In this document: positions 24,405 through 32,711 of the stretch, piece after piece | Position numbering within the stretch: the first letter of the stretch is position 1 | Layout: the number at the start of each line of letters is the position of its first letter | Assembly: GCF_007713735.2 (NCBI RefSeq) | Contig: NZ_VMNW02000021.1 | Coordinates: forward strand, 52,532 to 116,531 | Direction of reading: 5' to 3' | Source: Amycolatopsis acidicola | GTDB taxonomy: Bacteria; Actinomycetota; Actinomycetes; Mycobacteriales; Pseudonocardiaceae | DNA: 64,000 nucleotides | Position numbers and translations under genes: made by a program | Notes under the pieces: model-generated | What the model was told of the DNA's origin: nothing | The model's database searches: none | Seen by the model: only the letters and a program-made list of their open reading frames with translations

Positions 24405-25807
24405 GGCCGGATCTCCTGTTCGATGAGGCGTGCCGGCTGAACCGGCGCGGGGTTGATCGTCATCCGCCGTGACAGCAGCCAATGGCAGCCCCCGCCGACG
24501 AGCAGGCCGGCCAGCCACGACAGGTCCAGTCCACCGGTCGCGCGGGACAGCCATCCCTGCATGGCGGGCACGGTCCCCATCTGGAAGGCCCAGCTGGCCG
24601 CGAGCCCGGCCGCGAGCGCTGTCAGGCCCCGCGCGGAGAAGCCACCGGACCACCGTTTCCGTACCGGCCTGTACAGCGCGTCTACGTCGATTTCGCCGCG
24701 GTGCAGCAGAAAGAAGTCGACCAGGCAGACACCGGCCCACGGGGCGAGCCACAGGACCAGCGACGCCAGCCATTGTTCGAAGGCCGCGGCGACGTCGGAG
24801 GCGTTGATGAACCACACGAGCACCACGGAGGCGATCACCCCGGTCGCGACCGAGATCTTCCACCGCGCGATCCGCAGATCCATGGACAGCGCGGCGAGGC
24901 TCGCGGAGTACATGACGACGATGTTCGCCGCGACCGGGCCGTGCAGCACCAGCAGCAGCACGGGAAGTGCCATCGACCCGAACGCGGTGATCACCAGCTG
25001 GGCGGGGTCGCTGCCGCCCCCGGCCGAGGCCAGCGCCGCGCCGAGACCGGCAAGCCATACGGTCGGCAGGAACATGCCCAGCGCCGTCCCGGTGAAGACC
25101 CTGCGCGCGGGCAGACCGCGAGGCATGAACCGGGTGTAGTCGGAGGCGTAGACGAGCCAGGTGACGCCCCAGCCGACCCCGATCGCGGTCATCAGCTGTG
25201 ACATGGCGACGACGCCGCCGGGACCACCGGTGTGGGCGTAGGGCTGGATGGGGACCCGGGTCACGGCGAGCACGGTCATCACGACCATCACCAGCAGCAC
25301 CACCGGCATCGTCCAGCGCTCGAACACCTGGATCGCGCGGAATCCCTTGGCGGCGAGCAGGATCTGCAGGACCATGATGATCGCCGCGACCGCGTAGGGC
25401 AGGCCGGACCAGCCGTGCACCCCCATCCGCTCCAGCGCCGAGACCGCGAAGTCGAGCACGACCCAGGTGTTGACGCCGACCCATGCCATGGACATGACCA
25501 GCTGCACCAGGCACGGCAGGTAGGCGCCGCGACGGCCGAACGGCAGCCGCGACAGCACCATCTGGTTGACCCCGGTGCGCTGCCCCATCAGGCAGAACAA
25601 GCCGAACAGCGTCGAGCCCAGCAGGTTGCCGAGCACGATCACGATCATGGTCTGGACGAAGTTGAGGCCGAGACCGGCCCCGAGGGTGCCGAGCACCCAG
25701 TTGATCGGGGCGACGTTGCCGCCGGCCCAGATCCAGAACTGGTTACGGGGCGTCGATGTCCGGAGCGTGACGGGCACCGGTTCGATGCTCGTCACCGCGG
25801 CGCTCAT
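24401..25807 (-). CDS. NCS1 family purine/cytosine-type permease
   Basis: A 468-residue transporter with 12 predicted membrane helices. It opens with the NCS1 signature FWIWAGGNVAPINWVLG, and continues with LGNLLGSTLFGLFCLMGQRTG and LPFGRRGAYLPCLVQLVMSMAWVGVN, each shown here only in part as family blocks. Members import nucleobases, hydantoins, allantoin or related heterocycles with Na+ or H+. The start at 25807 overlaps the VOC gene by 4 bp; longer upstream frames lie inside that gene. With the DUF1989 protein downstream, a nitrogen-rich heterocycle or small amide is the likely cargo. Confidence 0.85.
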   Translation of the reverse strand: MSAAVTSIEPVPVTLRTSTPRNQFWIWAGGNVAPINWVLGTLGAGLGLNFVQTMIVIVLGNLLGSTLFGLFCLMGQRTGVNQMVLSRLPFGRRGAYLPCLVQLVMSMAWVGVNTWVVLDFAVSALERMGVHGWSGLPYAVAAIIMVLQILLAAKGFRAIQVFERWTMPVVLLVMVVMTVLAVTRVPIQPYAHTGGPGGVVAMSQLMTAIGVGWGVTWLVYASDYTRFMPRGLPARRVFTGTALGMFLPTVWLAGLGAALASAGGGSDPAQLVITAFGSMALPVLLLVLHGPVAANIVVMYSASLAALSMDLRIARWKISVATGVIASVVLVWFINASDVAAAFEQWLASLVLWLAPWAGVCLVDFFLLHRGEIDVDALYRPVRKRWSGGFSARGLTALAAGLAASWAFQMGTVPAMQGWLSRATGGLDLSWLAGLLVGGGCHWLLSRRMTINPAPVQPARLIEQEIRP

Positions 25808-26412
25808 CGTTCGCCACTTCCCTGCCCGCGCACCGGGGGCCGCTGCCCGGCGGGTGGCGGGCCGGGGAACCACGCTTCGGGTTCCGGCCAGACGAAATCC
25901 GGGGGGATGTCGTAGGTTTCGAAGGTGGTGCCCGTCGCGTCCGCGGTGTCGAAGAACGCGAAGGCGTTGCGGTCGGCGAACCGTCCTGATTGGACCATCG
26001 GGAAGCCGCGCCCGGTGAACGTGTCGATTCGCTGCTTCCAGGGGCGCTCACCCGCGTCGAACGCGATGTGCTGGATGCCTTCGCCGTGCCGGTCGAGGTA
26101 CTCCTGGAAGATCGAGGGACCGTACAGCGGCTGCATGATCTCCACCGCCATGTCCCCGACGTCGGCGAAACAGACTTTGATCGCCCAGTCGGCCTCCGCG
26201 CCCTTGTAGGTGCGCTGGGTGACGGTCGCCGAATCGAAGGTGTAGACCCGCCACGGGCCGATTCCCAGGCGCACCAGCCCTTCCATCGTGCGCTGGTGAT
26301 CGCGGGTGACGAAACAGATCTCGATCAGGTTGCCGAGGAAGCTGTTGGACAGCTCGGTCGCGCTCAGCACCGTGGGCCATTCCTCGGCGGGTTTGCCGGA
26401 TTCGGAGGTCAT
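25804..26412 (-). CDS. VOC (glyoxalase/methylmalonyl-CoA epimerase-like) family protein
   Basis: A 202-residue protein with the vicinal-oxygen-chelate fold: paired beta-alpha-beta-beta-beta modules around IEICFVTRDHQRTMEGLVRL at the start and GEGIQHIAFDAG in the middle, where the His is a probable metal ligand. A Pro/Gly-rich tail of about 30 residues lacks known features. VOC proteins include epimerases, dioxygenases and lyases, and the reaction here is not predictable. It is the second gene of the OYE-VOC-permease-DUF1989 operon. Confidence 0.7.
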   Translation of the reverse strand: MTSESGKPAEEWPTVLSATELSNSFLGNLIEICFVTRDHQRTMEGLVRLGIGPWRVYTFDSATVTQRTYKGAEADWAIKVCFADVGDMAVEIMQPLYGPSIFQEYLDRHGEGIQHIAFDAGERPWKQRIDTFTGRGFPMVQSGRFADRNAFAFFDTADATGTTFETYDIPPDFVWPEPEAWFPGPPPAGQRPPVRGQGSGER

Positions 26413-26448
26413 GAGCAGCCTTTCAGGGTCGTATGCGGTTTCGGGGAA

Positions 26449-27549
26449 TCAGTTCTTCGCCTGCCAGGCGTGTTGCGAGGCGAGATCGGCGGCCGGTGAC
26501 AGGAGGGCGGGGTCCCACGGCCGCAGGGGGAGGCCGTCGCGGACCCGCCGCGGCCAGTCGGGGGTGACCAGCGCGCCGCGGCCGATCGACACCAGATCCG
26601 CGTCACCCTCGCTGAGGACCTCCGCTGCCTGGGCGGGATCGTGCAGTCCTCCGTTGGCGATGACCGGCAGCGACGTCACCTCCCTGGCGAGGCGGGTGAT
26701 CGTGGGGCCGCCGGGCAGCGTCGCGGCCGTGCGCCAGTTCCTTCCCTCACCGGCGATGTGCAGGTAGTCGGGGCCGGGCTCGGTCACGGTCCGCAGGATC
26801 GCGGTGGCTTCGGCGACGTCGGCCCAGCGGTGGTCGAAGTCGTTGACCTTCGTCTGGGACAACCGGATCCCGACGACGAACTCGCGGTCCGTCGCACGGC
26901 GGACGGCGTCGACGACTTCCGCCGCCAGCGTGGCCCGCGCCGCCGCGTCTCCGCCGTACCGGTCGTCGCGAAGGTTGGTGTACCCGGTGAGGAACTGGTC
27001 GAGGAGATAACCGTTGGCGCCGTGGATCTCCACGCCGTCGAAGCCGGCTTCGCGGGCGGCCAGCGCGGCCGCGGCGAAACCGTCGATCGCGGCCTTCAGG
27101 TCGGTGTCGGTGGCCGCCGCCGGCATCGGGAAGGCGCCTTCTCCGCCGTACGCCGGCATCTTCTCGCCGCGCGGCCGCACCACCGAGGGGGCGATGGTCG
27201 CGGTGCGGCACTGTGACAGTGCGCCCGCGTGCATCAGTTGCGCCAGGACGCGCCCACCGGCGTCGTGCACGGCTCGGGTGACTACGCGCCAGCCGTCGAT
27301 CTGGCCGGGCGTGACCAGACCCGGCTGCCCGTCGTACGCCTGGCTGTAGAGCTGGTCGGTGTACACGCCCTCGGTGATCACCAGGCCGAACCCGCCGCGG
27401 GCGAACCCGGCGTAGTACTCGGCCAACCGCGGGGTGGGTACCCCGCCGGCTCCGGCGCTCACCCGGCTCATCGGGGCCACGACCGCGCGGTTGCGCAACG
27501 GCAACGCACCCAGTCCGAACGGCAGATCAATCGGGCCCTGCTGTGACAT
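26449..27549 (-). CDS. Old yellow enzyme family NADH:flavin oxidoreductase
   Basis: A 366-residue FMN-binding TIM barrel. Family marks are NRAVVAPMSR near the N terminus, LAQLMHAG, the active-site HGANGYLLDQFL (His-x-x-Asn pair), the TNLRDDRYGG loop, and the late phosphate-binding VIANGGL. No 4Fe-4S domain is present, so it is a short classical OYE that reduces activated C=C bonds rather than a dienoyl-CoA reductase. It is the first gene of the minus-strand operon and lies 115 bp from the XRE-cupin gene, whose putative operator (27635-27660) sits between them. Confidence 0.87.
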   Translation of the reverse strand: MSQQGPIDLPFGLGALPLRNRAVVAPMSRVSAGAGGVPTPRLAEYYAGFARGGFGLVITEGVYTDQLYSQAYDGQPGLVTPGQIDGWRVVTRAVHDAGGRVLAQLMHAGALSQCRTATIAPSVVRPRGEKMPAYGGEGAFPMPAAATDTDLKAAIDGFAAAALAAREAGFDGVEIHGANGYLLDQFLTGYTNLRDDRYGGDAAARATLAAEVVDAVRRATDREFVVGIRLSQTKVNDFDHRWADVAEATAILRTVTEPGPDYLHIAGEGRNWRTAATLPGGPTITRLAREVTSLPVIANGGLHDPAQAAEVLSEGDADLVSIGRGALVTPDWPRRVRDGLPLRPWDPALLSPAADLASQHAWQAKN

Positions 27550-27634
27550 CTTCTCGACTTCCCCTCACATTCGCGGAGGTGCGCGTCAGCACGTACCTCC
27601 GCAGCATGCAGGAGTTGAAGTCAAGAAGTCAAAT

Positions 27635-27660
27635 AAATCTTGCTCTATGAAGCAAGATTT
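27635..27660. promoter_or_regulatory. Inverted repeat: operator or terminator
   Basis: A perfect 10-bp inverted repeat (AAATCTTGCT, 6-nt spacer, AGCAAGATTT) in an AT-rich gap between the XRE-cupin gene and the OYE operon. On the minus strand it is followed by TTATTT, so it may end the XRE transcript. A related half-repeat, GTCTT-N7-AAGAC, lies before the XRE gene near 28257-28273, which favours an operator of the XRE protein. Two TTGACTT-like boxes downstream may serve the OYE operon. Confidence 0.5.
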
Positions 27661-27664
27661 GGGC

Positions 27665-28231
27665 TCAATAGCCGGCCGGGGTGATCACCCACAGCACGCG
27701 GGCGGCCGCATCGCCGGGGTTCTCCCAGCGATGCGGGGTCCGGCAGGGAAAGGTCACCGCGTCGCCCTCGCGCAGATCGTGTTCGGTGCCGTCCAGCCAG
27801 ACGAGGAGCCGCCCATCGAGCACCAGCACGCATTCCTCGTCGCCGGGATGGTGATAAGCCGCGGGGCCACTGCCCGCGCCGGGCTCGACAGTGGTCTCCA
27901 GTACCTCCAGCCGGGTCGCCATGGCCGGCGTGATGATCTCGTCGGCGACCCCGCGGTTGTGCACGATCCGCCGGTCGGCCCGGCGCACCAGTGGTCCCGC
28001 CGTGTCGTCGCCGAACAACCTGCCCACCGACTCGCCCATCGCCTGCACGATGCGGGTCAAGGTGGCCACCGTCGGGCTGATCTTGCCGTGTTCCAGCCTG
28101 CTGAGATAAGCCGGACTCACGTGCGCGGCGTCGGCCACGTCCTTGGCCGACAGCTTGTGCTCGCGCCGCAGCCGGCGCAGTCTCGCGCCCACGGCGCCAT
28201 CGATCGACGCTTCGCTCTCCTCAGCTTCCAC
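27665..28231 (-). CDS. XRE family regulator with C-terminal cupin domain
   Basis: A 188-residue regulator. Residues 14-70 form an XRE-type helix-turn-helix (LRRLRREHKLSAKDVADAAHVSPAYLSRLE, shown in part as the usual helix pair), and residues 105-185 form a cupin_2 barrel with YHHPGDEECVLVLDG and the late PHRWENPG metal-site motif. This PuuR-like arrangement senses small metabolites such as amines or purine breakdown products. The start is GTG. It lies between two operons for nitrogen-compound use and is transcribed with or just after the deacetylase-like gene, 66 bp away. The inverted repeats at 27635 and near 28260 are candidate binding sites. Confidence 0.85.
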   Translation of the reverse strand: MEAEESEASIDGAVGARLRRLRREHKLSAKDVADAAHVSPAYLSRLEHGKISPTVATLTRIVQAMGESVGRLFGDDTAGPLVRRADRRIVHNRGVADEIITPAMATRLEVLETTVEPGAGSGPAAYHHPGDEECVLVLDGRLLVWLDGTEHDLREGDAVTFPCRTPHRWENPGDAAARVLWVITPAGY

Positions 28232-28297
28232 GAGGCAAGTTTACGACCCGCGAGATGTCTTATCGAGCAAGACCGCCGGAACAGGAGGCGGCGTTCG

Positions 28298-29170
28298 TCA
28301 ATGCGTCGGAAAGAGACCTGTTTCGAGCTCGGGGCGCGTGTGCTCATGTTCCGGGAGCACGACCTCCGACAGCTGTGCCGCGAGCTCGTGCGCCGTGAGG
28401 ATCGGGACGTCACCGGCATCCAGGATGTGCCCGATGAGCTGTTCGAGTGCGACCGCGCGAGCAGGCCGTCCCGTGAGGAACGGGTGGTTGGTGAGCATGA
28501 ACAGCCCGCCGAACCGGCGCATCGCGTCGACCTCCGCTCGCCACATGCTCAGGACGTCGGCGGGGTTCTTGATGTGCTGCCCGATTTCGGGGAAGGGCAG
28601 GAAGGCGTACTGCTCCCAATCGTCGAGTGACCAGTGCGGGGGCAGCTCGACGATGCTGCCCTTCGGCGTGGCCACGCGGTAGGGCGTGTCGCGGCCCATG
28701 AGGGAGCTGTCGTAGGACAGACCGCGCTCCGCGATGATCGCGGGGGTTGACCAGCTGGCCTCCCACAGCCCGGCGCGGTGTCCGTGGATCGGCACCCCGA
28801 TCCGCCGGAACACTTCGAGCGCACGGTCGAAGTCCCGTTCCTCCTGGTCGCGCGTCATGGACGAGGCGGGAACGTGACTGTAGGAGTGGTGGCCGATCTC
28901 GTGCCCGGCTTCGGCGATCCGGGTGACGAGGTCCGGGCGCCGCTCGGCGACCCAGCCCGGGAAGAAGAAAGTCGCGCGAACGTCGAGATCGCCGAGGATG
29001 CCGAGGATGCGGGGCACGCCGACGTCCGGTCCGAACTGCTGGTGGGTGATCGCCATCGCGTGGTCCGCGGCGCTCGCGTCCGCCGAGAGGATGCCGGTTT
29101 CGGCGTCGACGTCGAAGGTCAGGCAGGCGACGGCCGCGGCTCCCCGGGGAAGCCAGGCTTGCGTGGTCAT
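28298..29170 (-). CDS. Polysaccharide deacetylase family hydrolase (possible amidohydrolase of a small N-compound)
   Basis: A 290-residue NodB-fold metal hydrolase. The catalytic Asp and metal-binding Asp are in LTFDVDAE, the HxxxH metal pair is HEIGHHSYSH, and RATFFFPGW forms the next strand. No signal peptide or membrane anchor is present, so a cytoplasmic small-molecule hydrolase of the PuuE allantoinase kind is more likely than a cell-wall deacetylase. It overlaps the amidase gene by 4 bp (ATGA), and the pair plus a short DUF1989 protein form an operon divergent from a LacI regulator. Substrate unknown. Confidence 0.8.
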   Translation of the reverse strand: MTTQAWLPRGAAAVACLTFDVDAETGILSADASAADHAMAITHQQFGPDVGVPRILGILGDLDVRATFFFPGWVAERRPDLVTRIAEAGHEIGHHSYSHVPASSMTRDQEERDFDRALEVFRRIGVPIHGHRAGLWEASWSTPAIIAERGLSYDSSLMGRDTPYRVATPKGSIVELPPHWSLDDWEQYAFLPFPEIGQHIKNPADVLSMWRAEVDAMRRFGGLFMLTNHPFLTGRPARAVALEQLIGHILDAGDVPILTAHELAAQLSEVVLPEHEHTRPELETGLFPTH

Positions 29171-30447
29171 GCGGATTCTTCCTCTCTCGTCCTGCTGTCG
29201 TACGTGGCGAGCCGGGCTCCTTCGACGAGAACCCGGCGATCTCTCCCCGAACGGGCGGAGAGCTGGAGGTTCGGTGCGACGGTATGCGAACGAGCGCGCG
29301 ACGAGAGAGGTAGCACCACGCTGGGACTGTCCAAATAGCTCAGTGTCATCGTGAGCCGTAACGCCCGCGAGTTGAGCTCGTCCTCCCGCTCGGCGGACGT
29401 TCGGACATCGTGCAGCGTGGGGACGTCGATCTCGGTGGTGGGGCTCAGCAAAATGTCGTCGCGGAGTTCTTCCGCGAAGCGCGCCCGCAGCGCGGACATG
29501 GCGTTCCGGAGCGGCGTGGCGGAATGCTCGCGGCCGCGCAGGCGCGCGCGTTCGAGCCTGCGGCGGACGGCGGCGGTCAGCCGGGCGGGGTGCCGATCGA
29601 GGTATGGGCCGTAGGCGGCGAAGGCTTCTTCCTCCACTATGGGCATTCCTGTGGCGTGCAGACCGCGGGCGATGTCGAGGGCGGAAAACCGGCGCTGCTC
29701 GAGGGAAATCCCCCGGTCGCGCAGATCGTCGATGGTGGCGTGAAATTCGGCGAGGACGGCGGGGTCGCAGCCGTCGAGATAATCATCGTGCGGTACGGCG
29801 AACTTCGCCGATGGCCGCTCCTCGCGTCGACGCGGTTCTCGCGCGAGTACCGCGTCGACGTCGATGAGGGTGGCCGCGTCCGCGGCGATGATGCCGACAG
29901 TGTCCAGCGTCGGCGAAAGGGGGAGCATCCCCGCGCCCGGGTAGCGGCCGATGCTCGGACGGAACCCGTACACCTCCGCCCACGCCGCGGGAATCCGCGC
30001 CGAGCCCGAGGTGTCGCTCGCGAGGGCGACGGATACGATACCGGCGCGTACGGCGGCGGCAGCGCCGGACGACGAGCCACCCACGACATATTCGCGTCCG
30101 CCGCGCCGGATCGTCGGCGTGCCGAACCGGTCGTTCACTCCCAGCCCGGAGTAGGCGAGCTCGCTCAGCGTCGTCTTGCCGACGCAAACGCCTCCGGCGG
30201 CGGTGATACGACGTACTGCTTCGGCGTCGGCCGTGGCCTGCGAGCGGTAGTCCAGCAGCCGCGAGGCACCGGACGTGCGTGTGCCGGCGACATCGAAGAC
30301 ATCCTTGACAGCGAACGGAATCGCCGCGAGCGGGCCTCGGATCGTCCGTGCGCGCTCGGCATCCCGCTCGGCTCTCGCGGGCGTGAGCTGCAAGAAGGTG
30401 TCCCGCGTGGCGCGCGCCGCTTCGAGCGCTTCGACGAAGCCCGTCAC
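29167..30447 (-). CDS. Amidase signature family protein
   Basis: A 426-residue amidase. The Ser-cisSer-Lys triad is complete: Lys in FAVKDVFD, the glycine/serine-rich GGSSSGAAAAV, and the nucleophile region SDTSGSARIP. It hydrolyses a C-N amide bond in a small molecule. The GTG at 30447 is chosen because it overlaps the stop of the upstream ORF as GTGA and the family homology begins there; the frame further upstream only reads through that gene. Its close coupling with a half-DUF1989 protein suggests the substrate is a urea-like or carboxylated nitrogen compound. Confidence 0.87.
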   Translation of the reverse strand: MTGFVEALEAARATRDTFLQLTPARAERDAERARTIRGPLAAIPFAVKDVFDVAGTRTSGASRLLDYRSQATADAEAVRRITAAGGVCVGKTTLSELAYSGLGVNDRFGTPTIRRGGREYVVGGSSSGAAAAVRAGIVSVALASDTSGSARIPAAWAEVYGFRPSIGRYPGAGMLPLSPTLDTVGIIAADAATLIDVDAVLAREPRRREERPSAKFAVPHDDYLDGCDPAVLAEFHATIDDLRDRGISLEQRRFSALDIARGLHATGMPIVEEEAFAAYGPYLDRHPARLTAAVRRRLERARLRGREHSATPLRNAMSALRARFAEELRDDILLSPTTEIDVPTLHDVRTSAEREDELNSRALRLTMTLSYLDSPSVVLPLSSRARSHTVAPNLQLSARSGRDRRVLVEGARLATYDSRTREEESA

Positions 30448-30653
30448 GAGCCTGACACCACGTCGTCGCCCGCCCGCACGGTGAGCCTGCCCGTGTGCCT
30501 CCACGGGTGCGGGGCCGAGACGAACCGGGCGACGTCGGTCGCGGAGAGCGCCCACGTGTCGACGACCTGCTGCCCGTGCGTGGTGGTCACGAGGAGGTCA
30601 TCCCCCGCCGTGAGTCGGATCGCCGCGCCGCCGCGGGCAGCGAGCTCCGCCAT
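30444..30653 (-). CDS. Half-length DUF1989 (urea-carboxylase-associated) protein
   Basis: A 69-residue protein matching only the N-terminal third of DUF1989: AGDDLLVTTTHGQQVVDTWAL corresponds to the GDRVRIRNAHGGQVVDTWAF segment of the 204-residue protein at 23790, followed by a RLTVRAGDDVVS strand and then the stop. AGAGAGG precedes the ATG, and the GTGA overlap with the amidase gene means it is translated and coupled. It is either a truncated copy or a genuine small accessory subunit. No second half is found nearby. Confidence 0.65.
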   Translation of the reverse strand: MAELAARGGAAIRLTAGDDLLVTTTHGQQVVDTWALSATDVARFVSAPHPWRHTGRLTVRAGDDVVSGS

Positions 30654-30671
30654 GGTGGCCTCTCTTCCGCC

Positions 30672-30726
30672 GTACACAAACGATTGGGTAACGTGTCGCA
30701 CCGAAGCTACTCAAACGTTTGTGTAC
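30672..30726. promoter_or_regulatory. LacI-type operator pair in a divergent promoter region
   Basis: The 11-bp sequence GTACACAAACG (30672-30682) recurs as its exact reverse complement CGTTTGTGTAC (30716-30726). The second copy contains the perfect palindrome CAAACGTTTG (30713-30722), the usual form of a LacI-family site. The sites flank the promoters of the LacI gene and of the DUF1989-amidase operon. Confidence 0.65.
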
Positions 30727-30736
30727 CGTCAAGAAC

Positions 30737-31843
30737 GTGGCCTCCGGGAAGAAGACGCCGACGTTGCGCAGCGTCGCCGCCGCGGCAAGGGTCGACGTCT
30801 CCACCGTGTCGCGAGTGCTGAACAGCCCTGCGGGCGAGCGCGAACGATGGGCGGGGGCGGACACCGTCGAGCGCATCCTGCGCGCCGCGACGGAGCTCGG
30901 CTACCGCCGCAACCCGCACGGCGCCAGTTTGCGGACCGCGCGTTCCCTGCTCGTCGGAGTCATCGTGCCCCGTCTGCAGGACTTCGTTCTCGCGACCGTC
31001 TTCGAGGGCATCGACCAAGCGGCGTCCGAACGGGGTTATGCGGCGTTCGTGACCAACTCGCTCGACGACCCCGCACAACGCGACGCCCGCGTCGAGCAGC
31101 TTCTCGATCGCCGTGTCGACGGACTCATCCTGTGCGACGCGCGCGCGGACGATGCCGTCCTCCGGAGGCTCGTGGAACGCGGCGTCCCGTTCGTCCTCGC
31201 TTCACGTTCTTCCGGGGAATACGCCGGCTCCTTCGCCGACGATGTCCGCGGTGGCCGTCTCGCCGCGGAACACCTCGCCGAACTCGGCTACCGCGAGCCC
31301 GCCGTCATCGCCGGTCCCGGATACGCGTCGACGGCGACGCACCGTGTCGCCGGTTTCCGTGCGGGCCTGGACGCCGGCGGGCTCGATCTCCCGGCGCATC
31401 GCATCGTCCACAGTGGATTCGACGCCGATGCCGGACGTGCCGGCGTCACTGAACTTCTCGAAAGCGGACGTGCACCGGACGCCATCTTCGCGACCAACGA
31501 CTTCGCCGCCATCGGTGCCATCGGCGCGTTGCGGGAGCACGGACTGCGTGTTCCCGACGACGTGGGCGTCGTCGGCTACAACGACACGCCGCTCGCGGCC
31601 GGCCTGCCCGTGCCGTTGACGACGATCCGGTCACCGATGCTCGACATCGGGCGAGCGGCGTTCGGGTTGCTCGAAGACGTTCTCCAAGGCCGGAAACCCA
31701 GCTCGGTCGTCTTCGAGCCGACCCTCGTCACGCGCGACTCCACGACGCGGGTCCGCCGAAGAAGCGGATCACCGAAACGCCGGAAACCGCGAACGCGGAT
31801 CACCGATGCTCGCTCGCCTGCCTCTCCCAGACGTCGTACGTGA
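30737..31843 (+). CDS. LacI family transcriptional regulator
   Basis: A 368-residue regulator with an N-terminal HTH (LRSVAAAARVDVSTVSRVLN) and a periplasmic-binding-protein-like ligand domain (LLVGVIVPRLQDFVLATVFEGI, then GLILCDA and the late VVGYNDTPLAAG). The GTG at 30737 is the likely start; an in-frame TTG at 30719 would lie inside the operator. The basic, disordered C-terminal tail of about 35 residues runs 44 bp into the convergent GNAT gene, which is unusual. It is divergent from the half-DUF1989/amidase/deacetylase operon and probably represses it through the operator pair at 30672-30726. Confidence 0.87.
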   Translation: MASGKKTPTLRSVAAAARVDVSTVSRVLNSPAGERERWAGADTVERILRAATELGYRRNPHGASLRTARSLLVGVIVPRLQDFVLATVFEGIDQAASERGYAAFVTNSLDDPAQRDARVEQLLDRRVDGLILCDARADDAVLRRLVERGVPFVLASRSSGEYAGSFADDVRGGRLAAEHLAELGYREPAVIAGPGYASTATHRVAGFRAGLDAGGLDLPAHRIVHSGFDADAGRAGVTELLESGRAPDAIFATNDFAAIGAIGALREHGLRVPDDVGVVGYNDTPLAAGLPVPLTTIRSPMLDIGRAAFGLLEDVLQGRKPSSVVFEPTLVTRDSTTRVRRRSGSPKRRKPRTRITDARSPASPRRRT

Positions 31844-32711
31844 AGGTCGGTTCGAATCCACAACGCCGGTAGACGGCGGCTGATCTGCTTTCGCTCGTGC
31901 TGTCGACCAGCAGCACCGCCCTCGTGACGCCGGCCGCCGCGAAGCGTGTCAGTGTGGTGCGGACCAGGTATTCCGCGATTCCGGCGCGCCGGTGAGCCGG
32001 ATGGGTCGCGACCACCTCGATGAAGCCGGTGGGCCGCGCGCCGTCGTCGTCGAGCTCGACGATCCGGCTCAGCAGCACCCCGGCGGGCTCCCCGTCCCGG
32101 AGGACGAGGAGCTGCGGGCCGCCCCCGAGATCTGTTTCGAGGCGGTCTCGCCACCGTTGCGGCGTCCACGGAACATAGCCGCCCCAGTGTTCGGCGAACG
32201 CCTCGTTGATGATCGTGATCCACGCCGTTTCGTCGGCGGCCGCTGTCGGGTAGGCGTGCAGGGTGAGGTCATCGCGCTGTGGCACCGGCTCTTCGAGCGC
32301 GCTGGCGTCCATCCGCCAGAACTCCCGCGTCTTGGCGAAACCTTGCGGCTCCGCGCTCCCGCTGCCCCGAAGCGTACGAAGCACGGTACCGGGGTTCGCG
32401 GCCGCCTGCGCCCACTCGAAAAGCGCGTCCTCGGTCTCGCGATGATCCGCGACGACCTCGACGAAAGTGGTTCGCGCGAGTGGTGGGCCCACGAGCCCCA
32501 GCGGCCCCGCGGACACGAAACCGGTCACCCGGCCCTCGTCCGTCCTGACCACGCGAGCCGCGGAATCGGGGCTGGCTAACAGGTTTCGCACGCGCTGCGG
32601 TGGCGGGGTGGCATCGAACTGACCGCGGTCGCGCGCCCGGGTGAGCAGACCGTGCACAGTGGACACCTCCTCCTGACCAAGGGGAGACAATTTCACGTGC
32701 GTGGTGCTCAT
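31800..32711 (-). CDS. GNAT family N-acetyltransferase
   Basis: A 303-residue protein whose C-terminal 150 residues form a GNAT domain: a strand with GFIEVVATHPAHRRAGIAEYLV (acetyl-CoA pyrophosphate loop HRRAGIA) and a helix ending in AAVYRRCGFEPTFTYDVW. The N-terminal half looks like a second, degenerate GNAT module, as in mycothiol-synthase-like tandem proteins. The acceptor is unknown. It is the last gene of the GntR-FAH-metallohydrolase-GNAT operon (4-bp overlap with the previous gene) and overlaps the end of the convergent LacI gene. Confidence 0.78.
   Translation of the reverse strand: MSTTHVKLSPLGQEEVSTVHGLLTRARDRGQFDATPPPQRVRNLLASPDSAARVVRTDEGRVTGFVSAGPLGLVGPPLARTTFVEVVADHRETEDALFEWAQAAANPGTVLRTLRGSGSAEPQGFAKTREFWRMDASALEEPVPQRDDLTLHAYPTAAADETAWITIINEAFAEHWGGYVPWTPQRWRDRLETDLGGGPQLLVLRDGEPAGVLLSRIVELDDDGARPTGFIEVVATHPAHRRAGIAEYLVRTTLTRFAAAGVTRAVLLVDSTSESRSAAVYRRCGFEPTFTYDVWERQASEHR

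Noticed and set aside
29301..29354. tRNA-like stretch (AAATAGCTCAGT)
   Set aside because: It lies inside the amidase gene, and no acceptor stem, anticodon arm or T-loop can be folded around it.
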